Assembly: GCF_030408435.1 (NCBI RefSeq)
Contig: NZ_CP047046.1
Span: forward strand, 2,152,572-2,216,571
DNA from: Corynebacterium auriscanis
Lineage (GTDB): Bacteria > Actinomycetota > Actinomycetes > Mycobacteriales > Mycobacteriaceae
DNA: 64,000 nt
Direction: 5' to 3'
Shown here: positions 8,612-18,157 of the stretch, in pieces
How the letters are laid out: each line of letters begins with the position of its first letter
Position numbering within the stretch: position 1 is the stretch's first letter
The notes under the pieces: model-generated
What the model was told of the DNA's origin: nothing
The model's input: the letters and a program-made list of their open reading frames with translations, nothing else
Database searches by the model: none
Made by a program: the position numbers and the translations under genes

Positions 8612-8819
8612 TTGCCGTCCCCCATCCCAATCCCTACGCCTCCCCGTCCCCCATCCCAATCCCAACACCTCCCCATCCCCCATCCCACCGACCTCCGCCG
8701 GTGATTCGAAAGCTGCCCCTGCGAGTGTCCGCGCCTACCGCTACAGTTAGTTTCACACGCGCCCAAAGATCCGACCATAAGGATCAACGGGGTGGGCGCA
8801 TAAAGAGGGGGGATTACTC

Positions 8820-9989
8820 ATGCTGGCTTTAAGTATTTCCGTGCCCAGCCAGGGCACCACAATAAAAGCCGCTATCGCGGATCATGTTCCGGTGGCGGAA
8901 CTCATTCCGCATCTAGTCACGCCCGAGCCCGGTCAACACTGGGTTTTAGGACGGGCAGTGGGCCGGATTCGCCCAGAGCACACCCTAGCGGAAGCCGGTG
9001 TTCGCCCAGGCGAAGTGCTCACCTTGGACATTGCATCCACGCCTGCGCCTCCGGCGGAGGCAGTGGAGGAACTCAGCGGCGACGTCGGGGATTCACCCGC
9101 GGTCTGGGTGATGGCGATCGTGGGTGCACTGTTTGCTCTCCGAGCTACTCCCCTGTGGCACCCACTGGAGTTCCATGGTGGGGAACAAGTGGGCGTCGGA
9201 AATGAAGGGAGCCCAAGCGATGTAACAGCAATCATCACGATCGTCGCCGCACTAGTAGCGGGTTTTGCGGCAGCAGGGGCATCCCTGCGCGATTCCCGTT
9301 TTACAGCCGTGGCTGCGATTATAGGTTTCGGGATTGGGCTTAACGTCAATGTTGCGGTGGGATGCGCGTTGGCGTGCGTGCTGGTGTGGAGAAGCGGGCC
9401 GGTGCGCATTGTGTGCCTGACGTGTTTGATGCTTTCCCTTATTAACTTCTGGCCGGGATTCACCCTCATTGTTGCCGCCATGGGGCTGGCCTATGCAGGG
9501 CAGTTGGCGATCCTCATTGCACGCATCCGCCTGCCGCGTGTACCCGCCACCGGCATGTTCCACCAACCGGTACACACCGCCGCAGGAAACGTTATTGAAG
9601 TGCACTCCGCGCTGGTGGTGGGCCTATGCATAGGGATCGCAGCCAGCGTGGTGCAACTAGCACCGTGGCACAGCACCCCGGATAAATGGACCTGCGCGCT
9701 ACTGGTGACGGTGGTGATCATCGGTGTGAGCAGCCGTGGCACTCGACCGGTCCATGCGACTGCCGTCACCACGTTAGCCGCACTCACTGCCCTGTGGCTG
9801 GCATTGCTGGTGCCGTGGGGTGTGCTGGTCTTCGCGCTCATTGGAATCCCCGCTTGGAAAGTGAATTCTCCAATGGTGGGGCGAATCATCGATTGGGTAG
9901 AGACTCTGGCGTTCGCGGTGATGGTTCCACTGGCTTTGCACACAACGGGCCTGTTCAACACAATTCGCCACCTCGGAATCGGCAGTTAA
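8820..9989 (+). CDS. eccD: ESX membrane channel protein EccD
   Basis: 389 residues. The N-terminal ~80 residues form a ubiquitin-like (YukD-type) cytosolic domain. About ten to eleven hydrophobic helices follow from residue ~97, the layout of EccD, which forms the membrane cavity of the ESX complex. It is shorter than most mycobacterial EccD proteins. ATG 8820 is preceded by AGAGGGGGGATT. mycP follows after 12 bases, so the two are one operon. Confidence 0.9.
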   Translation: MLALSISVPSQGTTIKAAIADHVPVAELIPHLVTPEPGQHWVLGRAVGRIRPEHTLAEAGVRPGEVLTLDIASTPAPPAEAVEELSGDVGDSPAVWVMAIVGALFALRATPLWHPLEFHGGEQVGVGNEGSPSDVTAIITIVAALVAGFAAAGASLRDSRFTAVAAIIGFGIGLNVNVAVGCALACVLVWRSGPVRIVCLTCLMLSLINFWPGFTLIVAAMGLAYAGQLAILIARIRLPRVPATGMFHQPVHTAAGNVIEVHSALVVGLCIGIAASVVQLAPWHSTPDKWTCALLVTVVIIGVSSRGTRPVHATAVTTLAALTALWLALLVPWGVLVFALIGIPAWKVNSPMVGRIIDWVETLAFAVMVPLALHTTGLFNTIRHLGIGS

Positions 9990-10001
9990 GGGGAAGCCAC
10001 C

Positions 10002-11336
10002 ATGGTCCAGATTCGCGACGATAAACCCCACAATCCCTGCGATCAACCCGTCAGCGGGCCGCGCCTGCCGCTGGACGTGGATATGGGAGCCGCCCCGGGG
10101 ATCGCCAACGGTAGTGGAACCACCATCGCCATTATCGACACGGGCTCTGCCACCCCTTCTGCCCGCGGCGACCGCGACCATTGCGTTTTGCACGGCACAG
10201 CGGTGGCAACGGTTGCTTCGACGATCGCACCCGGCGCGACTGTGCGGGCCTATCGCCATTCCGAACGCCCCGAGGATAACGATGGGACAGTCCAGACCCT
10301 TGTACGGGCGATCGATCGAGCCGTCGACGGGCATTCCAAGATCATCAATATTTCCATGGTGGCCTGCACGGACACTGTGGAACTCCGGCAGGCCATCGAT
10401 CGAGCGGTGAAATCGGGAGCGCTGGTAGTGGCTTCGGCCGGCAATCGTGATCAATGCGAACCGGGGCAGCTTGCCTATCCCGCAGCCCTGCCAGAAGTGT
10501 TGTCGGTTGGTGCAGTCGAGCAGCGGGCGGGTGCAGCCGCACATGCCGATTCGGCGCCACAGGCTCCACAGGCAGTACAGTCGCAGCAGGCGCCAACGCC
10601 CCCCTCTCCGGGCACACCACCTTCATCCAACCCAGATGCAGGCACCGTCCCCGCGGACTACTCCATGTCCGCAGAACACATTGACTTGTACGCCCCGGGC
10701 GGCCCCGTTTCCGCAGAGCTCCGCACCAAGGACGGCACAACCCACACGATCGTGGGCAGCCCCGCCCCTTTCCAAGGCACCAGCTTCGCCAGTCCCGTAG
10801 TCGCTGGCACTGCCGCACTCATTTGGCAACTTTGGCCCGACGCCACCTCCTCCCAAGTCCGGAGCATCATAGAAACGACAGCTATTCCCGGCGGCGCGGA
10901 TGGAGCCACCAGCCACCCCGTGCGCGTTGTTTCCCCAGCTAGCGCGGTCAGCGCGGCGCTGGAGCGCGTTTCGCCAGACGGGACAGCTCAACCCGGTGCA
11001 GCCGGCGCCGGCTCAGCTCAACCCGGCTCAGCTCAACCCGGTGCAGCCGGCTCACACGCGACCGCGCCCGAAACGCCGACCGCCGATGGAACCGGTCAAC
11101 CGGGCATGCCCACCACCGTAACCGCGCACGTACCGCAACCCGTTGCCACCGATTACCGCGTGGCCATCGGGCTCTCGGCCGTCTTAGCGCTCGCTGTGAT
11201 CGTTGCCGTGGTGGCGCGCGCATTGTCCTCGGACAACAATCCGCCATCCGGCAACCCAGCAATCACGCGCCATGGCACCTGGACCGGATCGCGGAATCCC
11301 AGAGCTGCCAAGTCTGCGTGGGATCCCACGCCGTAG
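10002..11336 (+). CDS. mycP: Mycosin, ESX subtilisin-like serine protease MycP
   Basis: 444 residues, S8 peptidase of ESX loci. Catalytic triad: D46 (IAIIDTGS), H64 (LHGTAVA), S261 (GTSFASPVVAG), with N148 (SAGNRDQ) for the oxyanion hole. A Pro/Gln-rich insert lies at about 180-210. The C-terminal membrane helix is about 385-407, preceded by an AQPG repeat linker. ATG 10002 has GGGGAAG before it. An in-frame TAA (9987-9989) blocks any extension, and no N-terminal signal peptide is visible, which is unusual for a mycosin. The last 184 bases overlap the end of eccB on the other strand. Confidence 0.9.
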   Translation: MVQIRDDKPHNPCDQPVSGPRLPLDVDMGAAPGIANGSGTTIAIIDTGSATPSARGDRDHCVLHGTAVATVASTIAPGATVRAYRHSERPEDNDGTVQTLVRAIDRAVDGHSKIINISMVACTDTVELRQAIDRAVKSGALVVASAGNRDQCEPGQLAYPAALPEVLSVGAVEQRAGAAAHADSAPQAPQAVQSQQAPTPPSPGTPPSSNPDAGTVPADYSMSAEHIDLYAPGGPVSAELRTKDGTTHTIVGSPAPFQGTSFASPVVAGTAALIWQLWPDATSSQVRSIIETTAIPGGADGATSHPVRVVSPASAVSAALERVSPDGTAQPGAAGAGSAQPGSAQPGAAGSHATAPETPTADGTGQPGMPTTVTAHVPQPVATDYRVAIGLSAVLALAVIVAVVARALSSDNNPPSGNPAITRHGTWTGSRNPRAAKSAWDPTP

Positions 11337-12388
11337 CGCACACCGGTTTCGCTGACCAACGCCAAACCGCGTTCAGTGCTGAGCACCGAGGTCCCGCGCG
11401 GACCGGAGAAACTGACCTCGGGGGCGTCGGGAATGGAAGAAAAGCTACCCACCGGCCGCGTTAAACCATCCTGTCCAGCACAGAGCCTCCCGGCGGGTGC
11501 GAAGGGAGCATCTGTGTCAGGAATAATTCCCAGGCTGCGAGGGCCTGGGCGCACGCTGGGCTGAGCCAACACCTCCGCCAAACTGACGCGGCGGGCAGGA
11601 ACACCGATGATCGCTTCCGCATACGTCCGCCGTGGCCCCTTAAGTTCCACTACACCCCCGCGTAAGGTGAGGAACACCCGATCATCTGCCTGCAGCAACC
11701 GACCCGTGCGATCAAACGGCTCCGGCAGCCCCGTCGGGATGTGTTTGCGCAGAACGCCCGCGGTGAGATCCGGCAGGCGATCAAATTGCTGAACCACCGG
11801 CCTGGTCACGTTATGTTCCGGCACGCCCAATAAGCGGGCGGTTTGGTCATCAACTTTGGCGCGTTGGGTGCCGTGCACAAGCCAAACCCCACTAGGCCCC
11901 CGCAACACACCGCTAGCGAACGTCTGCGCCTCGGGCGCTACCTCTACCCGCCCACCATCGCAGACCATCCATGCACCACCCGGGCTTTGCACCAGTTCAG
12001 GTGCAGCAGGCACACCGATCGCCGGCCCGTGCGGGAACTTCTGAATCTGCTGGAATGTGCTGTGGGTCGGCTCCACGGGCTGCCGCGCCACCAACCGAGC
12101 AGATGCCACGTTCGTCACCGGGTGGAAGGCCTCCCCCAGCCGGACATACAACCCGCCGGCCTCATCTTGTGCCAACACCGCTTCATCCACCGCGGGTTGT
12201 GGTCGCAGCAACGCTAGCATCACGGCACCACCGGCGACCAACATGCTCATCAGCACTCCCACCGCAATGGCACGGCGCTGACTGCGCAGCGGGTCATGCG
12301 CCATGCGCGGATCACCCATAACCAGCGCTAACTCCAACCGGCGGAGCAAAAAACCCACGCCTGAAACCTGCAAACCGGTAGTCCGCAT
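11153..12388 (-). CDS. eccB: ESX core membrane protein EccB
   Basis: 411 residues. The N-terminal signature LQVSGVGFLLRRLELALVMG is typical of EccB. One membrane helix follows at about 40-62 (AVGVLMSMLVAGGAVMLALL), then an extracytoplasmic domain ending near VPWRVIAGLPDGG. EccB belongs to the ESX core membrane complex. The gene is convergent with mycP and overlaps it by 184 bases. The overlap encodes its C-terminal tail (rich in T/A) opposite the mycosin membrane helix, so both reading frames are constrained. Confidence 0.92.
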   Translation of the reverse strand: MRTTGLQVSGVGFLLRRLELALVMGDPRMAHDPLRSQRRAIAVGVLMSMLVAGGAVMLALLRPQPAVDEAVLAQDEAGGLYVRLGEAFHPVTNVASARLVARQPVEPTHSTFQQIQKFPHGPAIGVPAAPELVQSPGGAWMVCDGGRVEVAPEAQTFASGVLRGPSGVWLVHGTQRAKVDDQTARLLGVPEHNVTRPVVQQFDRLPDLTAGVLRKHIPTGLPEPFDRTGRLLQADDRVFLTLRGGVVELKGPRRTYAEAIIGVPARRVSLAEVLAQPSVRPGPRSLGIIPDTDAPFAPAGRLCAGQDGLTRPVGSFSSIPDAPEVSFSGPRGTSVLSTERGLALVSETGVRYGVGSHADLAALGFRDPVQVPWRVIAGLPDGGLLSEDNARATTATITASAKTAESPMATR

Positions 12389-12553
12389 TGTGTCCCCCTA
12401 AAATTTTGTCTTCCCCGGTGCCAGGCGGATCTAAGGTCTTCGTAGTGTTCCACATTCCCCCAGCGCTCATCAGTGTCCCATGCTTGAATGGAAATCGCTT
12501 GGCAACGAAGGGGATCGAATCACGCTCCGGCAATTCAAGGGGGACCACGGACA

Positions 12554-13522
12554 GTGGATGCTTTAGCTTTAACCACAACAACTCTCAGCGGTGTGACGGC
12601 CGCGACAACGCTGGCAGCCGGCGGGTGGGCGCGGTGGCGCGCTCGTCAATCGGGTGAAACCAGTCGCGCGCACTTCTACCTCATCGCACCTGCGCAACAC
12701 CTGTGGCAACCCACCTCTGGGTGGTCGCTTGATGTGGCACGGTTGTGCGAGGGGGCCGGGCTTTCTTTACACGACGCCCACTTCTTCCACCACCCCACCT
12801 CCACCGGGGTCTCGCCTTACCCCGGTCGCGGGTCTATGGCGCGGTGTGTGGTGTCCATTCCCAGCACAGCACGGGACGGGTTCAAACACGCAGCGGCTGG
12901 GTGCGGGGTGATCGCGGTGGAAACACCGGAAGCGCGCACCAACCGCGGGCCGGCACAGCTTGGGCACAACCCGGTTGTTCCGCCAGCCCGCGCCCATCGC
13001 GCATCCTCACAGTCAGATCACACCGCAAGTGCTCCAACCGATGTGACCGTTCCTGTCGAAAGCGGGTGGCTGCTGGGGCTCAACGGGTACGGCCGCGCGG
13101 TAGAGATCTTCCCAGTACCGGGTTCTACCGTGTTGGTACTTGGTCCGGCCCCCTTAGTTCAGATCGCTTTGCGCAAACTACCGTGGTTGCCTGGATTGTT
13201 CACAGTAATCAGCGCGGAGAACCCAGCTAGCGCCCTACAAACCGCACGTCCTCACAATGCCTCTTCGGCCGACAGTTCCACTCAAAATGTGGAGACCCTG
13301 TGGCGCCGCGCGTGGGATCCTCATCAAACCCGAATTGTTGTGGCCGACCATGCGGCCATTGCCCCCACTTTGTGCAGTGCCGCCGATGCGATCATCGACC
13401 TCACTACTGACGTGGGGCGCTGCACCATTCGCTCGCCGTGGCCCACCACCGAAGAACGTCGGCCGGACCACACCGACGCACAGCGTTCAAACGCGATACT
13501 CCACTTCACTCTGAGTGCTTAG
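12554..13522 (+). CDS. ESX-4 locus protein of unknown function, possible EccE-like
   Basis: About 322 residues from GTG 12554, which has AAGGGGG 10 bases upstream; an ATG at 12488 would add 22 residues lacking any domain signal. One or two hydrophobic segments lie at the N-terminus (VDALALTTTTLSGVTAATTL), then a soluble mixed domain with LWQPTSGWSLDVARL and VVSIPSTARDG. It has no catalytic motif I recognise. Its place at the end of an ESX-4 cluster and the N-terminal membrane anchor fit EccE, but the sequence alone does not prove it. The stop overlaps the convergent 13519 gene by three bases. Confidence 0.6.
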   Translation: MDALALTTTTLSGVTAATTLAAGGWARWRARQSGETSRAHFYLIAPAQHLWQPTSGWSLDVARLCEGAGLSLHDAHFFHHPTSTGVSPYPGRGSMARCVVSIPSTARDGFKHAAAGCGVIAVETPEARTNRGPAQLGHNPVVPPARAHRASSQSDHTASAPTDVTVPVESGWLLGLNGYGRAVEIFPVPGSTVLVLGPAPLVQIALRKLPWLPGLFTVISAENPASALQTARPHNASSADSSTQNVETLWRRAWDPHQTRIVVADHAAIAPTLCSAADAIIDLTTDVGRCTIRSPWPTTEERRPDHTDAQRSNAILHFTLSA

Positions 13523-16347
13523 AATCCCCAACCCTGGTTAATCCCCGGCGCCCCCGCGCCCTGGGCAAGGGCCCCAACACCGGGAGCAGGAATGCCATTG
13601 TTTGGCGCAGGCACGCCGTAGCCATATCCCGGATTCGGAGCGTAGTAACCCTGCCCCGGTGCCTGATAGCCAGGCACTCCCTGCCCCGGTGGATACTGTG
13701 GTTCAGGTACGTACTGGGGCGGCGGTGCGTACGGCACAGCTGGCGCGGGCACTCCTGGTGCTCCTACGCCCGGTGCAGGAGCAGTACCCGATTGCGTTTC
13801 TGCACCATTACCTGGATTGGTTGGCGCGCCTGCCCTCGGTTTCTTCTCGGGTTGCTTCTCCGCTGCCGCTTTATCCGAACCTCCGCGCTCTTCTGGGTTT
13901 GCCCCTGGCGCTGCTGCGTCCTCCTTCGCGAGGTCGCGATCCCACTTCGTCGGGCGGTGGAACGCCTGTTCCTTGGCCTTGCCCTGGCGGGAATCCTCGC
14001 CAGAGTGCACCTTCGGCAATGGCGGCAATTCATCGGGTGATTCCGCCTCACCGTTCTCGCGGGCCTTCGCCAGTTCCTCATCGGTGAGCTGCGCATTGAC
14101 CGCAAAGATCGCGGTCGCGCCGTCCTTGTACACCGGCGTGAGGCCAGGGGCTTTCCACAACCCCTTGACCTGCGCCTCGATGTTTTTCTGGAAAGACCAA
14201 AACGACGGTGGCGAAATGATGTAGTACTTCACGTTCAGGTCCCGCGCCGCGAAGTCGGAGATATTCGCGTAGTCGCTGCGATCCCCCTTCATACCCGCGG
14301 TATTGGGGGTCCACTGCCGCATGGTGTCGGCTTCGCTGCCAGGTTCCGGGCTCAATCCCGCGCCGATCAGATCCGGGTGCCACAGCATGGCCTGGGTCGC
14401 GGAATCTTTGGGCGTCTTCGCCAAAAGGAAGTGGCGGTGCAGTGCCGGTAAACCATGCAGCGGATACATCCAGCCGGTGCCCTCGTGGGAATTGTTAGCG
14501 ATGATGCCGTCGTAAGCACCCGGTTGCCGCGTCAACCACTCGAAAGCCCCCTGTTCCTTATCCCCCACCATTCGACCGTCGCGGGAGGCCGCCACCGCCC
14601 ACGCGTACCTGTTGTCCAAAGGGGTTTGCGTCCACGGCACCAACCCAATAGCGATTCCAATGCACGTTGCAATTGCTAGGGCTCCGGAAATCCGCCCGGT
14701 CCAGCCACGGCCGGGTTTGACGCGGCACGCGGCGCGGCGTCGTTGTAAAGAAGGAATGAGCAAAAAACCACCCAGAACGAACCGCACTACCGCAGCTGCG
14801 GCCACGGCCGCCAAGGCAGTCGCGAACAGCGCCAACGGATTAAACAAACGGTGGGCAGAGTTGTAGTTCAACCCGGACAGGAACCCCGCGACCACACCGG
14901 CTGGTCCATCAAAGTTTTTTAAGCTGTAGGCTGCCACCGCTGCAAGCACACCGCTGGTGGCTGCAGCCCAAATATTTCGACGCCACAACAGCAATATGAC
15001 CGCACCTGCAATCGCACCCACGATCAACCACCATTGAGTTGCTGCGTAGTGGTTCGCACGGGATTGCAGTTCAAATACACGCTGCCATGCATCGCCGTAA
15101 TCGGGGACCTGCTGTTTGTTGAAGCCACTGACCTCGCTGGCCTGCCCACTGCCCACGGTCCACTGTGGCAGCATCAATGCGCCACCGAGAACCGTGGGAA
15201 GGCCCAGCAACAACACGTCTTTAACTCGAACCCACAGGCCGTGGAGGAACCCTTTCTTCGTGCCACGGCGTTGGTCGGTCTGACCCGTTGGCACAAACAG
15301 CTTCCACAACAACCACCACAAGCCAACGATCACCGCGGTTACCGGCACCGCCGATGGGTGGATGGCACCAATACCCGCAACCACGAGCGCCACGGCGGGA
15401 ATGGTGATGGGGCGAACCGGTGCCATACTCAGCGCTGCGGCCCCAATACCGACCATGGCCAACGCAGAGGAATTCGGCCACGCGCCGGTGTAGTACTCCA
15501 CGTAGAACACGGGGAACACTCCGGCGACCGCAACGGCAGCCAGCCCCGCAGCCAAGGACCCCACCAGTCCACGCCGCCCGACCAATAGCCACGCCAAAAA
15601 CGCTGCCGATAGTGTGGAACCCAACGCGGGCAAGACCACGGAGGTCACGTTCAGGGCCTGCACCGGCTGCATGTTCATGTATTCCTGCAGGGCTGCGCCC
15701 ATTGTGTGGAACCCCGTGGGATAGAACAGGGCGCTGTGGGTTTCGATGTTCTGCAGTTCCCCCATCCGGACAGAGCTTGCCACCCCAGTTTCCTGAATGA
15801 AGCGGAATACCGAGGCATGCCAGTGCGCATCCCATCCTTGGAACACATTGTTCAACCCGTCAGGCTTGCTCTCGATAACATCCATTGCGCGCTGAGTAAT
15901 CAAAGTGAACCCTGCAACCACACCAGCTAGCGGTGCGATCCACATGGGATCGAATACTCCCCCATGCCGCTGTGGGGACCTAAACCACTGCTTGAGCGAC
16001 CTGCCCCGCCACCATGGCTGATAGCCTTCCAACTCCGCCCGCGGCATCAGCTCGCGTTCTAATTGCCGGGCCCGCCGGCCTCGTCGCCACACAGTCGCCG
16101 TCCATGTCAAGCGCCACAGCAAACCCACGACTGCGAACACAGCGGTACCTTGGAGCAACGAATCGAAGGTCACCGCAATGTCGTGGCCGCCGTACCACCA
16201 GGCCAGGACGTTCCACACACCAGCAGTAATCACCACCCCCGTGGCTAGGGCCCACGGAATGCGCATACCAGCACACCATCCCACCACCGCACCGGGCAGA
16301 ATGAAAATCGCCAACGCCGTGACGACTGCAGAAAAGGCTGTTATCAA
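13519..16347 (-). CDS. Large polytopic membrane protein, DUF6541-like
   Basis: 942 residues. Residues 1 to ~590 hold roughly a dozen or more membrane helices. An extracytoplasmic domain follows (about 600-745, with NNSHEGTGWMYPLHGLPA), then a charged segment and a Pro/Gly/Tyr-rich tail (QGYYAPNPGYGYGVPAP). The layout resembles actinobacterial DUF6541 or arabinosyltransferase-like envelope proteins, often near ribosomal genes in Corynebacterium. It may act in cell-wall glycan assembly; this is inference. It is probably transcribed after truA, 42 bases downstream. Confidence 0.75.
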   Translation of the reverse strand: MITAFSAVVTALAIFILPGAVVGWCAGMRIPWALATGVVITAGVWNVLAWWYGGHDIAVTFDSLLQGTAVFAVVGLLWRLTWTATVWRRGRRARQLERELMPRAELEGYQPWWRGRSLKQWFRSPQRHGGVFDPMWIAPLAGVVAGFTLITQRAMDVIESKPDGLNNVFQGWDAHWHASVFRFIQETGVASSVRMGELQNIETHSALFYPTGFHTMGAALQEYMNMQPVQALNVTSVVLPALGSTLSAAFLAWLLVGRRGLVGSLAAGLAAVAVAGVFPVFYVEYYTGAWPNSSALAMVGIGAAALSMAPVRPITIPAVALVVAGIGAIHPSAVPVTAVIVGLWWLLWKLFVPTGQTDQRRGTKKGFLHGLWVRVKDVLLLGLPTVLGGALMLPQWTVGSGQASEVSGFNKQQVPDYGDAWQRVFELQSRANHYAATQWWLIVGAIAGAVILLLWRRNIWAAATSGVLAAVAAYSLKNFDGPAGVVAGFLSGLNYNSAHRLFNPLALFATALAAVAAAAVVRFVLGGFLLIPSLQRRRAACRVKPGRGWTGRISGALAIATCIGIAIGLVPWTQTPLDNRYAWAVAASRDGRMVGDKEQGAFEWLTRQPGAYDGIIANNSHEGTGWMYPLHGLPALHRHFLLAKTPKDSATQAMLWHPDLIGAGLSPEPGSEADTMRQWTPNTAGMKGDRSDYANISDFAARDLNVKYYIISPPSFWSFQKNIEAQVKGLWKAPGLTPVYKDGATAIFAVNAQLTDEELAKARENGEAESPDELPPLPKVHSGEDSRQGKAKEQAFHRPTKWDRDLAKEDAAAPGANPEERGGSDKAAAEKQPEKKPRAGAPTNPGNGAETQSGTAPAPGVGAPGVPAPAVPYAPPPQYVPEPQYPPGQGVPGYQAPGQGYYAPNPGYGYGVPAPNNGIPAPGVGALAQGAGAPGINQGWGF

Positions 16348-16389
16348 GTGCTCTCTTCTCCTCGGTCTTCGTACTCGATAACTTTAGCG

Positions 16390-17403
16390 CTACAATTCCG
16401 CCGTTGTACGCACCGCGCGGGTCACCTCTGCTCGGGCCGCCAGCTCCTCGTCCGCAGGGTAATCCACTTGCACCAAGTTCAACCCTTCCGCGGGGGCCAC
16501 GAGCACTTTCGAACTGCGCTCGTCTAGTTGTAACAACTCCGCGGTAAAGCCCTCATCACGTTTTCCCTCACCCACGGTCAACACGGCCCCCACCAGCGAG
16601 CGCACCATTGACCAGCAAAATGCATCCGCCGCCACGCGCGCCTCATACGTCTCCGGTTCGGCCGGTGTGGAGACGTCGAACCACTGGAATTGTTGTAATT
16701 CGCGGATCGTGGTTGCTCCTTCCCGCGCTTTACAGAACGCAGCGAAGTCGTTGAGCCCCACCAGCACCTCGCTGGCGGCTTTCACTTTGTCCAGGTCTAT
16801 GTGCCGACGCCACCTCGCCGTATCCCGAACCCGAACCGGCCGAGGGCCCGCAGTGGCAGTGGTGACGCGGTAAACGTAGTGGCGTCGAAGCGCAGAAAAG
16901 CGAGCGTCAAAACCAGCAGGGGCTACGCTTGCCCCATGAACCCGCACGTCGGCCGGCAACATCCGGGACAACCGGCGGACCAGATCACCGGGGTGTTGCA
17001 GGCTGCGCTGCGTGAATGTACTAGCGGGAACATCGAAGTGCGCGACTTGCCCATCGGCGTGCACCCCAGCATCGGTGCGGCCAGCGACGGTGAGTTGGAC
17101 GGGGTGACGCGTGACCAAGCTGAGCTTTTCCTCCAGCACCCCCTGGACCGTACGCAAGCCGAATTGGGAGGCCCACCCGTGAAAGTCCGTGCCGTCGTAG
17201 GACACGTCGAGGCGGACCCGCACTGTGTCTCGATGGGCTGGGTTGGGCGCTAAGGAGTCGGACGGGGGATTCACTGCGCCGGACTGAGGTTCTTCGGCAC
17301 CGACCTGCGGATCCGTAGCACCGACTGGGGAATCCGTGGCGCTGGTGTGGGCCTCCGCGGGTTCGGAGTGCGCGGAGCCATCGGCGGGTGTTGCTGAGGT
17401 CAT
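16390..17403 (-). CDS. truA: tRNA pseudouridine(38-40) synthase TruA
   Basis: Converts U38-U40 of tRNA anticodon arms to pseudouridine. The catalytic Asp lies in [18 protein letters not shown]; other family blocks are [13 protein letters not shown] and RRHYVYRV. The protein is about 337 residues from ATG 17403. The first ~45 residues are a low-complexity tail of repeated Gly-Ala/Glu-Pro units, so the true start is uncertain and could be further in. It lies downstream of rplQ, past a strong terminator. Confidence 0.93.
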   Translation of the reverse strand: MTSATPADGSAHSEPAEAHTSATDSPVGATDPQVGAEEPQSGAVNPPSDSLAPNPAHRDTVRVRLDVSYDGTDFHGWASQFGLRTVQGVLEEKLSLVTRHPVQLTVAGRTDAGVHADGQVAHFDVPASTFTQRSLQHPGDLVRRLSRMLPADVRVHGASVAPAGFDARFSALRRHYVYRVTTATAGPRPVRVRDTARWRRHIDLDKVKAASEVLVGLNDFAAFCKAREGATTIRELQQFQWFDVSTPAEPETYEARVAADAFCWSMVRSLVGAVLTVGEGKRDEGFTAELLQLDERSSKVLVAPAEGLNLVQVDYPADEELAARAEVTRAVRTTAEL

Positions 17404-17439
17404 ACGAACAATTGTTGCTGTTGAACGCGGACATAGCAA

Positions 17440-17482
17440 AAGGCCGGCCGGATGATCACGGGGATCACCCAGCCGGCCTGTG
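17440..17482 (-). terminator. Terminator after rplQ
   Basis: Long stem with arms AGGCCGGC and GCCGGCCT extended by GTGATC/GATCA pairs. On the minus strand it is followed by TTTTGCT. It ends the rpsM-rplQ transcript before truA. Confidence 0.85.
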
Positions 17483-17518
17483 GTGGCAGCAGCTAGCCGG
17501 CTGGTCTCAGCCGACTAG

Positions 17519-17548
17519 TGCACGCATGTGCACGCGTGTGCACGCATG
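17519..17548. repeat. Triple 10-base repeat GTGCACGCAT
   Basis: Three adjacent copies (GTGCACGCAT, GTGCACGCGT, GTGCACGCAT) directly after the rplQ stop. Each unit contains the palindrome GTGCAC. Confidence 0.7.
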
Positions 17549-17556
17549 GCGGGAGA

Positions 17557-18114
17557 CTACTTCTCCTCAGCCTCGGTAGCCTCAGCCTCGGTAGCTTCAG
17601 CTTCCTTGGCCTCTGCCTCAGCCTGAGCGTCGGTTGCGGTATCAGCCTCAACCTCTGGTGCCTCTTCAGCCTTGGTCTCCTCGGCCTTGGCCTCTTCAGC
17701 CTGAGCCTTCTTGGAGTTAGCGGCGCGGACGGCACGCTCTGCCTCGGTGGAAGCGGTCTGCTCCAGAACCAGGGAGATCTGGCTTACAGGAGCGTTGTCT
17801 CCCTTACGGTTCTCCAGCTTGATGATGCGGGTGTAACCGCCGTCACGGCCTTCGAACTTTGGAGCCAGCTCGTTGAACAGGTAAGCAACAACTTCCTTGT
17901 TCGTGATGAGCTTCAAAACGTTGCGACGATCAGCCACGGTGCCACGCTTGGCCTTGGTGATGATCTTCTCAACGTATGGACGCAGCAGCTTAGCCTTTGC
18001 GTCGGTGGTCTTGATGGCGCCGTGCTCAATCAGCTGAGCTGCGAGGTTGGCCAGGATCTTCTTCTGGTGGGAAGCAGAACCGCCAAGGCGGGCGCCCTTC
18101 TTTGGGGTAGGCAT
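17557..18114 (-). CDS. rplQ: 50S ribosomal protein L17
   Basis: 185 residues: conserved core of about 120 residues ([27 protein letters not shown]) plus an acidic Ala/Glu/Thr-rich tail of about 60 residues, typical of corynebacterial L17. Last gene of the alpha operon, 43 bases after rpoA. Confidence 0.97.
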   Translation of the reverse strand: MPTPKKGARLGGSASHQKKILANLAAQLIEHGAIKTTDAKAKLLRPYVEKIITKAKRGTVADRRNVLKLITNKEVVAYLFNELAPKFEGRDGGYTRIIKLENRKGDNAPVSQISLVLEQTASTEAERAVRAANSKKAQAEEAKAEETKAEEAPEVEADTATDAQAEAEAKEAEATEAEATEAEEK

Positions 18115-18157
18115 TTGTTCTCCTCGTGTGGATTGTTAGTGAGCGCAGTACGTGCGA

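Larger units (their letters stand above)
8138..8819. other. eccC-eccD divergent intergenic region, repeat-rich
   Basis: No gene. It must hold the divergent promoters of eccC and eccD. It contains a hairpin (8332-8383), five 37-bp tandem repeats (8375-8555), a recurrent-element copy (8591-8611) and about three copies of a C-rich 27-base unit (CCCCCATCCCAATCCC type, 8610-8690). Confidence 0.75.

Noticed and set aside
8364..8750. Open frames across the 37-bp repeats
   Set aside because: Translations simply repeat the array (LLLHIHLSARD type) and have no start signal.
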